Positions 42,682-54,900 of a stretch of DNA of 64,000 bases are shown here, in pieces. This stretch comes from Thinopyrum elongatum. Its lineage: Eukaryota > Streptophyta > Magnoliopsida > Poales > Poaceae. Position numbers and translations under genes: made by a program. Numbering within the stretch: the first letter of the stretch is position 1; every line of letters begins with the position of its first letter. Below the pieces are notes generated by a model. The model ran no database searches, was not told where the DNA came from, and saw nothing but the letters and a program-made list of their open reading frames with translations. Location: positions 35,298,755-35,362,754 of the forward strand of contig CM022299.1 of NCBI GenBank assembly GCA_011799875.1, given 5' to 3'.

Positions 42682-44213
42682 TCACTTTTGTAATACTTGT
42701 TTCAATAGAAGGTTGCACATAATTTTAATTTGACTGCTCCTCTTGGGAACCCATGTCAAGTTCTTCTTTTTCAACTCCTGTGCACTAAGCTTTTGTAATT
42801 CCTTCTTTCGCCAATACGATAAGCCGAGTGGGCACATCGGCTGTGATTCTGTTTTGGCCAATGGCAATTCTTTTTTGACCTTGTGCATCCTCAACTTCTT
42901 TTTTCCAGATTTGGCACTTTGACTCTCAACAATTGATAGCTTCATCTCATTACCTTTAGTAGCCAATGTCAACACTTTAATTGGCTCTTTTTCATTTGAG
43001 ATCAATCTGAACGCGGTGTTGACCACCTCTTTCTTCTTCCTTGAGCTCCGGACCGATTCCTTATGATTGAAACGATCTTTGACATGTGCTTGTTCAAATA
43101 CTGATCTTCTCGTAGCTGCACAATATTGGTGAGATGGTCTAAAATAAGATGGATAATATGCCCTTGTATCATACCCGTCCCATGATGATATGGATCTACA
43201 TGAGCATAGGGAGTCATCCACAACATTGGCATTGGCGGCCAAAAATAAGGATATGAATATGTTGCATTAAAATTCTCACTCTGCCAATACCGAACCTCAT
43301 ATTTGCACCTAGGGGGTGATCTTGATGCTTTTGCACTACTTGGCCGATAAACATTTTTTCTTCACTTGCTTTTTGATATTTAACTAGTAACTCTGCGGAA
43401 GTGATTCTCAATCTCTTACCCTTGTGCTTATTTCGGCCTTTGTTTTCTTTGGTTGTGCTTGCACCGATCTCTGAATTTTCTTGTTGCCCCCAGTACTTGG
43501 CGTCTTTTGTGAAACCTTGATGGAATTCCCACCTTCAAGAATATCTTCATTGTGCTCTTGAACAACTTCTTTACTTGAAAACTTGATCCCATCATCCATA
43601 TTTTTTACCTTCTCATCATTTAATGAATCAACATGAAAAAGCCGATGCAAAAAGTTTTTGCCATCAGGACCAATCGGAATAGACTGGTCATCCTTTGATG
43701 TTTCAACAAGTCTCAATCGTCCTTTATCAATGGCCGATTTGACTATTTGACGAAATATATTGCAATCCTCAAAATTATGTTTAGACGAATGATGCAACCT
43801 ACAATACATTCATCTTTGGATCGATGGCTTGACATGGTAATAAAGAATTCTTATATAATTATTTTTCAACAACAAATCAAAGATTTGATCACACATATTT
43901 GAACCGAAGGTATACTTTTTATTCTCAAGCCGGTCGTGTTGTGAGAACGGCTTTGGAACTAAGCACATGAATGGTTTAGATTTGGAATCTTCCCATTCGG
44001 CTATGCATTGTGTTTTGCATTCTATCTTCGATGTCTTTGGATAAGATATTATATTAGCATTGGCTTTCTCAATAGAATTTAACCTTGGCTTTAAATTTCT
44101 GAAACGAAAATAGTTAGAACATACATGTCTCAATTGAGACCAAGTGTAAGCCAAGTAAGAAATAAACAAAGCTACCCAATTAGATATGAGCTTTAGATAA
44201 AGCAACGGGGAAA
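42682..44213 (-). pseudogene. gag: Gag C-terminal region of the gag-only gypsy element
   Basis: Order on the minus strand: AEWEDSKSKPFMCLVPKPF (about 44010), DLLLKNNYIRI, a TGA at 43810-43812, then YCRLHHSSKHNFEDCNIFRQIVKSAIDKGRL (zinc-binding-like C/H cluster, about 43800-43715), and a basic tail with CPLGLSYWRKKELQKLSAQELKKKNLTWVPK (about 42840-42750). The pieces lie in different frames, so at least one frameshift separates 43408-43809 from 42682-43242. A TTCGTTTCAG acceptor-like site lies just upstream of the first block. Comparable gag-like proteins occur in non-autonomous grass gypsy elements. No enzymatic domain is present. Confidence 0.65.
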
Positions 44214-44218
44214 GCCTT

Positions 44219-47200
44219 TGTAACACCCCTGTGTAATAACCACTGTGATAATCTGCTAATAATGCCAAGTAATTTTCATTTGCAGTGCCTAGTCACATTG
44301 GTTAAAGATTCAGTTCAAAGCCTTCTCTGAAAATCAACTCAAATTCAAAAGTGCAAAATAAAGTTGCTCAAAACTTGATGGAAAAATGTTCACCTTTTAG
44401 CAAATAATCCAAAACTACTTGCCGTTAAGGAACACAACATCATCATCAATCCTAAATGGGCTAAAGCATTTTAGCAGAACCAAAACAGCACCTAAAATGC
44501 CCTATTCATTTTTGAATAAATTTAAAAGGTTTCCAAAAATGCCCAAACTTTTTGTGGCAGTGCTGGATATTGCAAAGTAATTATGTGAGCAAGTTTTACA
44601 TTTTTGCAAAATCATTTGCTAGCTCAAAATAATGCCAAACCTTCTCTGTAAAAAGAAAAAGGTAGAAATAGAAAAAAATAAAAGGAAAGAGGCACTGTGC
44701 ACTGGGCCTAAGTGCACAGTGCCACGAACCCCAGCCCACCAGGCCCATCTCCCTTTCTCTCACCTACGTGTCGCCACCGCCTTGGACGCGAGCGCACGCT
44801 CCGGCCGTTCGCCGACACGGCGACACCCACCGACGCCCCACCGACGAGGGATAAGGCCCCGGCCTCCCCTGCATTCCCCCTGGTCGCTTCGCTCACTCCT
44901 CCCCCTTCCCACTCGTCCTCCTCGTCTCTCCCCGCTCGGATCTGGCGAACCCGAGCGCGGCCGCCGCCACTGCTCCGTCAGCTCCGCGGCCACCGTGCCT
45001 CCCTCGCCTCCTCCTGGTGCTCACCGGCTACCTCATCGTCTTCCGCATCGCCTGCGTCCTCGGGGTCGAGCCGCGCGCCTCTTCTCCGACCGGGGCGAGC
45101 TCATCTTCAACTTCGGATCGCCGGCGTTCGTCGATGATTCCGGCGCCACCGGACTTCCCCGAGCCCGCTACCTAGACCCTACGCCTCCACGGTGAGCCAC
45201 TGCGCTGTTGGCGCCCGTCCATAACCCCTCTAGCCGTCCGTAGCTCCTGCCCCGACGAAGCCCGAACCCACCGCGGCCTCGGTTGGTCGCCGGCGCGTCT
45301 CTGGTGACCATTTGGTCATGGGCTTGTGTCCGTTGTCCTCGCGCGCACGCGTAGAGCACGCCCGAAGCTTTAGATTGAGCTACTGCGCACTGCATCGCCG
45401 TTTGCGTCGTCGCCCGAAACCTCCCCACCGCGGACCTCATCGCCGGCGATGATTCCGGCTGCCCCCGCACCAACCGATGCCACAGATCGACGCGGCACGT
45501 TCTGCCCGTTCGAACGCGATCGAGAACGCGCAAAACGGGGCACCACAGCGTGATTCCGACCGTCTCCGGCATTCGGCCGCCGCTAGCGAGCTCGCCGGAG
45601 CCAGCTCCAGCGCTGCCGCTGACCTGGCGCGCGTGGGGCCCGCCCAGAGTCGCTGACTGTGGGTCCCAGCGCCTTCGTTGACCCCGTTGACCACGGTCAA
45701 CGCGGGTACTGTTCACCCCACCGCCACTGACATGTGGGCCCGTTGCGGTTAATTAACCTAATTATCTATTTACTAATTAAAATAAACTAATTCACCTAAA
45801 CTAGCCACTGACAATGCGGGCCCACTAGCTAATTAGGTTATTTAGCTAGTATTAACCCTGTTTAGTTAGCTGAGTCACTGACCAGCGGGTCCCACTGGAC
45901 CCACATGTCAGGTTTGACCTGGTCAGCCGACCAGTTGACTGCTGATGTCACCATTGCATCATGCTGACGTCATAATTGTTTTCTGCTAGTATAAAAAATT
46001 CCAGAAAATACTAAAATCTTTAGAAATTCGTAGAAAATAAACCGTAGCTCGGATCGAAAAACTTTGTACATGAAAGTTGATCAGCACGACGAGACGAAGC
46101 TGACCGTGCCATCTGTTTCCATGTTGGGACCCTCTACATAGGTGAACCTGCAACTTTTTGCCCGTTTCCGTTAGGTGAATAGTGAATATACACCGGTTAA
46201 TAAATCCAACTTGAATCCTAAAATAACTAATATGACTTAGACATGCTTTTAGGCAACCCTGCACTGCACGTTAGCATAGCATGCTCTGCGTTGCATATGT
46301 TTGCTATATATTTATCTGTTTCCTCCCCCTCTTCTCTCTCGATAGAGCCCGGTACCGACGTAGCTCCGGAGATCGACGACCCCTGACGACCCTGCCTTTG
46401 CCGCCGAGCAACCAGGCAAGCCCCCCTTTCGATCATCCCGATATCGCCCATTCTATTCTCTCATGCTTGCATTAGATTTTGCTACTGTAATTGGTTGCTC
46501 CTATTCTGTTGCATAGCCTGTTTTTGTAACTACTGTTGATACCTGCCTGATATCCAAACTGCTTAGTATAGGCTGGTTAGTGACCCATCAGAGCCCCCAC
46601 TTTGACCCAACTGCCCCGCTGGATTATCAGATGACCCGATCAACGGGATCGAAGACCAGACCCCAGCACCGCACATCACCCCCTTAGTTGTACGACACTG
46701 CAGCGTTACTATCGAGTGCCGAGGGTGATACCTCGTATAGCACTTCTGATGTTAACTCTGTAGAGTAGCTATTCGGTTGTGGTCATCGAGGGTGATTCCT
46801 CTTTCACCACTCCCGATAACGATGCTGTCGTGCAACACCTCAAGTGTGAACCCATCGAGGGTGATTCCTCCGAGTTCACCTTGACGGATACATCGAGTAG
46901 GAATCCAACGAGGGTGATACCTCGGATTCTTCAGATGTTATGGACACACGGATACTTGGACTTTACAACTGATACTTGGAAAGGCGGGTCGACCCTGAGG
47001 GGTACCCGCGAATGATGGGATGTCGGGTTGACCAGGAGGTTACCCGTGAGATAAATACGAGGCGCGGCAGGGCATTCTTAGCCCTTGCAGCAAGTCCTCG
47101 AGATGGGGCGACGGGGTCACATCGATCGTGAGTCTCTGCTCGTTACCGCAAGCCCCTAATCCACTAACGATTTGGATATTTGATCCGAGCAGGCCTCTGG

Positions 47201-48338
47201 CCTGATAGCACTAACCGTCACGTGGGAAAAGTTATGGGCACTCTGTATCGTGGCATCAGCCGAAAGCTCTGTCAGACGTCCAGTTCAGCCTGGCGGCCGG
47301 GCTGGGCCGGCACCATCCTGTAGTGATGGAGCCTGGTTCGCCCTGCACTCAACGACCCGGAGGGCGAGGGGCGATGGCCCAAGACCCCCTTGCGCTTAGG
47401 ATGTAGACCGACGGGGACCTCTCTGCTGAGCTGTAGGTAGGGTTGCGGTGTATCGTTTGACCAAGGCCGGGCATGACCCAGGAAACTGTGTCCAGCCGAA
47501 GTTAAGCGAGCGTGGTGGGTAAGTTGGTGCACCCCTGCAGGGAAGAAAACATCTATCGATAGCCTGTCCTATGGTAACGGACACTCGGAGTTGTATCCCG
47601 ATTGGTACAACTAGAACTTGAGATGATACCTGGATATGTGGCTCCGGGATCGCTTTCTCGTAGGGAGTCGAGGAAGGATCTCTGGGCGAGGTTGATAACA
47701 CTACCACTATTATATAATGTACTGATCTACTCTCTTCTATTGCTACAAGAACGCTGAAGATGCTAGTCTTTGATAGGACTAGGCCTTCTCTCTACTCTGG
47801 CATTTCTGCAGCCCAGTCCACATATACAGCCTTCCTTTGATAATGTTGCATATGTAGTGTAGATCCTTGCTTGCTGAGTACTTCGGATGAGTACTCACGG
47901 TTGCTTTGCTTTCTTTTTCCCCCATATCCATTTGATGCAACCAGATGACGGAGCCCCTGAGATAGCTGCCCCGCCGACGACTACTACTACCACCTCGAGG
48001 GTGGTGACTACTACGAGCTTGCCGACGACCAGGAGTAGGATCAAAGGGTCCCAGGCAGGAGGCCCGCGCCTTTCGATCGTAGCTTTTATTTTGCGCCGCC
48101 TTTCTTAAGGCTTCTCTGTTAACTTATGTCTGTACTCAGATGTCTAACGCTTCCGCTGATGCTTGTTTGTCATCAAGCTTATGTATTCGAGCCCTCGAGG
48201 CCCTGGCTTGTAATATAAAGCTTGTATGTCTTTGTTTATGTTTTAGAGTTGTGTTGTGATATCTTCAAGTGAGTCCTTAGGCTTGATCGTGTGCATTTGC
48301 GTGTATGATTAGTGCACGATTAAGCCGGCGGCGTCACA
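44219..48338 (+). repeat. 5' LTR of gypsy copy 2
   Basis: Runs from TGTAACACCCCTGTGTAATAA to GGCGGCGTCACA. It contains the four-motif array (46720-46923) and the usual GTATTCGAGCCCTCGAGG block near the 3' end that is also present in copy 1. Confidence 0.95.
46720..46923 (+). promoter_or_regulatory. Four spaced CGAGGGTGAT(A/T)CCTC motifs
   Basis: Motifs start at 46720, 46787, 46856 and 46909 (spacings 67, 69, 53). Read on the same element strand as copy 1 (66, 67, 54) the spacing is nearly identical although the sequence between motifs has diverged. Confidence 0.65.
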
Positions 48339-48341
48339 GGT

Positions 48342-48354
48342 TGGTATCAGAGCC
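48342..48354 (+). other. Primer-binding site, initiator-Met tRNA type
   Basis: TGGTATCAGAGCC begins three bases after the 5' LTR and is the standard complement of the initiator-Met tRNA 3' end. Confidence 0.95.
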
Positions 48355-48955
48355 GACTGCCTGTAGGAACCCCCCCTTTCCAACTCCTTGGCCGAAATTG
48401 AGTCTAGAAACCAAAAACTGTTTTACTAACATGGTTGTGTGGCTTACGGGCCCACGTCGCCAATTGGGTGGTATTAGGATCTTTTACTCCTCGACCTTTA
48501 CTCTGGGACTCTGATCTCTCTTCCTTTCGGGTTAAAATTTTACTAACTCCAACATTAGGTTCTTGTGATCACATCCACCCGGAGTTCTGAAATTATCCCC
48601 CCTTGCTTCAAGATTGTGGGCCAGGTTCTGCTTACAGGATCCTTTTATCGAGGGCACCCTGTGTTGTCACTTGCAGAATCCTCGCTCCAGCAGTTTTCTC
48701 CGACGTGATGTAGCCTTTGCTATGTCACATTGTTGTATTCCTCATCGCGTGCCTGCACGCCGTCTAGCTTGTCTAGCTGCGTGTGTTTCTATACTCCTAC
48801 CGCCGTTTGTGTCCAACTCCGTGCATTGTTCTGTATGTCTTTAAGGACTACTAATATGCACCTGATGCCTTCTTATTCATTTCCCATGTTACATCATGAA
48901 TAACTCCATACACATGCAGTTTTTCTTGCTAAACTGCCCCTGTTGATTTGGCAGG
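48355..48955 (+). other. Leader of gypsy copy 2 with the extra ORF deleted
   Basis: Both flanks match copy 1. The start (ACTGTTTTACTAAC...GGCTTACGGGCCCACGTCGCC) matches copy 1's leader. The stretch around 48695-48730 (TTTTCTCCGACGTGATGTAGCCTTTGCTATGTC) matches the very end of copy 1's extra ORF. The roughly 700-bp body of the ORF between them is missing. TTGATTTGGCAG directly precedes the gag ATG and looks like a splice acceptor. Confidence 0.7.
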
Positions 48956-51900
48956 ATGGCTGACGATCCTCCACCTCCACCCTATATTGCCGTAATGATG
49001 CAATAGTTTATCACTGGACTAATGGCTCAATTCCCAACTCAGAATGCTCAGCAACAGTCTGCTCTAATAACTCTGCCAGAATTCGTGCGCCTCAATCCAT
49101 CCGTTTTCCGCAACTCCACCAATCCTATGGATGCTGATGATTGGCTTCGTGACATCCTGTTTGAGATGGAGTCAGCTAATGTTGCCCCTGACAGTTACGT
49201 CACCTTTGCGACATTCCATTTAAAGGGTCCAGCTGCTCAATGGTGGGTAAGCCACAAGAGTATGTTGCCTGCTGAATCTGTAACCACTTGGCAGGAATTT
49301 CAGTCAGCCTTTCGTGCACGGTACATTCCTCCAGGTCTGATCGACCAGAAGAAGTAGGAGTTCCGCAAACTCTCACAGGGCACAATGACTGTGGATGAAT
49401 ATCAGAGGAAATTTCTTGAATTATCCCGCTATGCTAAAGATGACATCGACACTGATGCTCGCAAGCAGGAGAAATTCCGTGAAGGACTGCGTACCGATAT
49501 ACAGCTCGCACTTGTTGTCCTTGATTGTGAGGACTTTGCGACGCTTGCCAGCCAAGCCTACCGAGTTGAAACTGGTCTGGCTAAGTACCAGGAGTTGCTC
49601 AAGCGCACTCGTGATGTTGGCTCACCCTCGGGTCAGCCAGTTCAGAAACGTCGAGTGTGGATTCCGCACAATGTTCATCACCGACCTGCTCCAACACCAA
49701 GGCCATCTTATGTTGCACCTCGTCTGCCTCCACCACCAAGACAACTGGATACTGAAAGTGGACAGCCCAATGCTGATGCTCCTTCCCATAATGATGGTTT
49801 ATGCCACCATTGTGGACAGCCAGGGCACCGTGCTCTCAACTGTCGCCAGGGTCAGCCGCAGGATTCAACGTGTCGACCTGTTGACTGTAGGAAGGGCCGT
49901 CGAAACCATCCTAGCAGAAAACGTAATGCTAGACCACCTGCTATGAATAGTGGTCAAGTCACCCATGTCAAGATGGAAGAAGCTCGAGAGTCCCCTAAAA
50001 TCATGATGGGTACCCTTCCAGTTAATTCAGTGGCAGCTTCTGTTCTTTTTGATTCAGGTGCGTCACATTCCTTTGTGTCCCAGCAATTTGCACAATTGCA
50101 TGAGTTATCCATGAGCTCATTACCCACTCCATTGGAGATTAGTACTCCCCATTCTAGGTGGCAAACCAAGATGGTAAGTCACAACAATCAGATCAGAATT
50201 GGAGGGTTGATGTTCTCTGCTTCCCTTATTGCTCTTGGACCTTCCGACATTGACATCATCCTTGGCATGGATTGGTTGACAGCGAATAAAGCTTTGATTG
50301 ACTGTGCTACTAAGACAGTCCAGCTCACTCATCTTTCCGGCCAAACAGTCAGATACTCAGCTCGGACAGTTCAGAATGCCGAGAATCAGATATATGTTCT
50401 GAATGCATTGAATGCTTCACCTCTTGAAGGCATCGAGAACGTTCCAGTTGTTCATGAATTTCAAGATGTCTTTCCGAAAAAACTTCCAGGAATACCCCCT
50501 GCTAGAGCTGTCGAGTTCGTCATAGACTTGAAGCCGGGCACTACCCCTATTGCGAAGCGTCCTTATAAGATGCCTCCGCACCACCTTCTTGAACTTAAGG
50601 AAGAAATCGACAAGTCACTTAACAAGGGTTTCATCCGCCCCAGTTCATCTGCTTGGGGAGCACCTTCCATCTTTGTCAAGAAGAAGGATGGTACGAATCG
50701 GTTGGTTCAAGATTACCGACCTATCAACCAAGCAATAATTCAGAACAAGTATCCGCTTCCCAGAATCAACGATCTGTATGATCAACTTGCTAGTTCCTCA
50801 GTATTCTCTAAGCTTGATTTGAGATTGGGATACCACCAAATCCGAGTTCGTGAAGAGGATATTCCGAAGACAGCCTTCGTTACTCGTTATGGTTCTTACG
50901 AGTACAATGTCATGTCCTTCGGCTTAACCAATGCTCCAGCAACTTTCTCCCGGTTAATGAACTACATCTTCATGGATTATCTCGACAAATTCGTCGTGGT
51001 ATATCTGGATGATATTCTGGTGTATTCGAAGAATGAAGAAGAACATGCCAAACATCTTCGGCTTGTACTGGAGAAGCTGCGTGAACATCAACTGTATGCC
51101 ATGTATTCCAAATGCGAGTTCTGGCTATCTGAAGTGACATATCTCGGCCATGTGATTTCGAAAGATGGCATTGCCATTAACCCAGAACGAGTTCAGGCTA
51201 TTTTGAATGGACTACACCAAAGAATGTCAAGCAAGTTAGAAGTTTTCTCGGCCTTGTAAGCTATTGCCGTCGCTTTGTCGAGAATTTCTCAAAGATTGCT
51301 AAGCCTTTGACTGATTTGGTTCACAAGGGCGTTAAGTTTGAATGGACAGAAAAATGTCAGGAAAGTTTTCAAACACTCAAAGACAAGCTGACCTCTGCCC
51401 CAGTACTTGCTCCTCTAGATTCTCGCAAAGATTTTGTGATTTATTGTGACGCATCCTGTGAAGGATTAGGCTGTGTCCTAATGCAAGAGCGCAAAGTGAT
51501 TGCTTATGGCTATCGGCAGTTGCGCCCGCGTGAAGAGAATTATCCAGTACATGATCTAGAACTTGCTGCTGTCATATATGCATTGAAGTTGTGGCGACAT
51601 TACCTCCTCGGTAATCGTTGCGAGATCTACGCGGATCATAAAAGTCTGAAGTACTTGTTCACTCAGCCATCTCTGAACCTCCGTCAGCAAAGATGGATGG
51701 AGACCATTATGGACTATGATTTGGGTATTTCTTATACCCCTGGCAAGGCTAATGTAATGGCTGATGTGTTGAGCCGCAAATCCTATTGCTGTGAACTTGA
51801 AGTCCAGCTAGAGCAACCACTCCTGTATGAAGAACTTTGAAAGCTAAATATCAAGATAGTTCCTCAAGATACCTAAAAACCTTGGTTGTTGAACCAGACC

Positions 51901-54900
51901 TTGAGAAGGCTGTTAAGAGTGCACAAGCTAAAGATGCTGAAGTTGATTTGATGAAGAAAGATCTTCACCTTGAAAAGTACAGGGATTTCACGTTGTGTGA
52001 AGATGGAACCTTGTACTTCAGAGACCGCATTGTGGTACCTCGCTTCGAGCTTATGACTGACAAGGTCATGAAGGAGGCACATGACACACCGCTGTCTATT
52101 CATCCGGGTAGCACCAAGATGTATCGTGATCTCCATCAAAGGTACTGGTGGTCTAGAATGAAGTAGGACATTGCTCGATATGTTGCTGAATGTGATGTGT
52201 GTCGTCGCGTTAAAGCAGAACATCAGAAGCCTGCTGGAATTTTGCAACCACTTCCTATTCCTTTATGGAAATGGGATAAGGTTCAAATGGATTTCATTAC
52301 TGGCCTTCCCTAGTCACAGCAGGGTCACGATGCTATTCTTGTCGTCGTCGACCAACTTTCAAAAGTTGCACACTTTCTGCCTGTCAAGGAGACGATCACT
52401 GCTAGTCAGTTAGCAGAATTATATATCTCCAAAATTGTATCACTCCACGGTATTCCGAAGGAGATCAGTTCGGACCGTGGTGGTCTTTTCACCTCAAAGT
52501 TCTGGGAAAGTTTTCAAGAAGCTATGGGAACTCATATCACCTGGAGTTCAGCATATCACCCCAGTCCCAAGGCCAAGTCGAATGAGTAAATCAAGTGCTT
52601 GAAGACATGCTGCGAGCTTGCGTTATTTCTTTCGGCAAGAAGTGGGAAGAATCTCTCCCGTATGCCGAATTCTCTTATAACAACAGCTATCAAGCCAGCT
52701 TGAAGATGGCCCCCTTTGAAGTACTTTATGGACGTAAGTGTCGAACCCCTCTGAATTGGTCAGAAACTGGGGAACGACCGCTCGTGGGACCGGATATTAT
52801 CCAACATGCTGAAGAGCAAGTCCGCATTGTCCGAGAAAATCTCAAGGCGGCTCAGGACCGTCAGAACAGCAACTATGATCGCAAACGATGGGGTTTGACT
52901 TATCAACCTGGTGATCAAGCTTATCTATGTGTCACTCCTATGAAGGGCACTCACTACAACAGGAGCCCCCCTTCAGCAACGCATCCATGCGTTGTCGTAT
53001 GTCCATATATGTGTTGCTAAGGTCTACCCCAACGGATTAGTTTGTGTTGCCGTTGGTGGCATTGCAATGGTCTACAACAACGTATATACATCCGTTGGTA
53101 AACCACGTGCAGAAGCGTTGCAAGACAGCAACGTATAGAGGTGAAGCTTAGCAACGCTTCATATGCGTTGGTGGCTACCCCACACAAACGAGTTTCAAAT
53201 GGACATACCATATCATTGCAATGACTATATGCTTTGACATACATGAACAATTTAATGGTATTTTATATACTATGAACCAAAATTATTAGCCCAACACAGA
53301 TGGATAGGAGCAACAATACAATAAGCAGGAATCCTCATAATATATTAAAAAGAATGTATATCATTACAAAGAACACGATACAAATATTATATATGTGAAA
53401 CCATCTAGTACTAGCCTAATTCTTGAACATTCAATCAACTATAGTGTTTGAAACATTACACTTGAAAATGACATTCTAATTATCTGGTAAAATAGCCATT
53501 CTTGACCTTGCAATCAACATCCATGCATCTTGAATTTATCTTGGCAATCTAGAACAACAAAGGAATGAGATTAGTAACTTATGATAGAGAATATCAATAG
53601 AGCAGAAAGTTATGGAGGAGGCAAAGAAAGGTTGAGGGTCATGACATTACTAGCTCTTTATGTAGAAAGGAAGAGTACTAGCCTACATCTGACAATCACT
53701 TTTGATCCTTGTTTTCCTATGAATAAAATGCTATATGTTGATTGAGTAACATAAACCTCAAAAGAAGATACTAAATAAGACACGAGGTACCCCCTTAAAA
53801 AATCATGTAGATACTGTAGTTAAAAGAAAATAATTCGCACATAGCTAAATTTGGGTGTGTCTAAATTAGGTATTGTGATACATGCTCACAAATATGACTT
53901 ACACATTGATTTACATATAGATGTGGGGCTAACTAATAATGTGAATACAAAAAAAAATCAATAGGAGTTTCTTAATAAAAATGCAGATGCAACCTATATC
54001 TATGTACTAAATAAATTTTGCATCTTGCATCAACTTACTATATGAATCATCATAATAAACACTAGCATAAGGGACATCACCATGCTATGAAGTACAAACA
54101 CAGAGACTTCAAGTCTTGAACATTCCTGTAAACTCGTTCAGGTCAAAAACTGCATATTAAAACACTGAGATGTTTGAAAAATTGGATGGGGCTATTCATT
54201 TTGAACCATCAGCATGTATTTACTACAGTAATGACTATCCAAACATTATATATATTAACAATGATATGAATTCTGGAACCAACTAAATGATAATAGGTAA
54301 CCAATAATCTTGATTATACATACATAGTTCAATATTTAAATTTTCCAGAGGCTTCAAATTCTTTTTAGGGCCTCTTTATATAAGTGTTGATTTTTATATC
54401 TCCTAATTGCAGTATGCACAAGTCCAGAAGATATACCTGTTAAGAGAAAGAACAAACAAACACATGTTGGCTGAAGCACGTAGTCAACTTCAGAACCTGT
54501 GAGGGAAGATGAAACTAAAGATTATACAATAAAAAGAAATATTAGGACAGATAGATGCATGTGGGCTTATTCCTATAGTACTACACAAACATGTGACAGA
54601 AATCAGTAAGGATTCATAACACTAATAAGGAGGGTTTTTTTGTCTCTTGAAAATAATCATGATGTTATAGATAATAGTGCTTGCCTATTAACTGATACTT
54701 GAAGAAATGTTCTTTGATGACATGGTCATATATAGGCTATTAACTAGGATATCTGGAGGTACTATCGACTTATTTAACTAATCTACCATGATCATCCTCA
54801 CAAAGATATTGATTAATTATCCACGCACATAGAATCAAGAAAATTAGAGCATAATGCATCACAAGAAAGAAATGTTGCTGAAATGCTACAAAATTATTCC

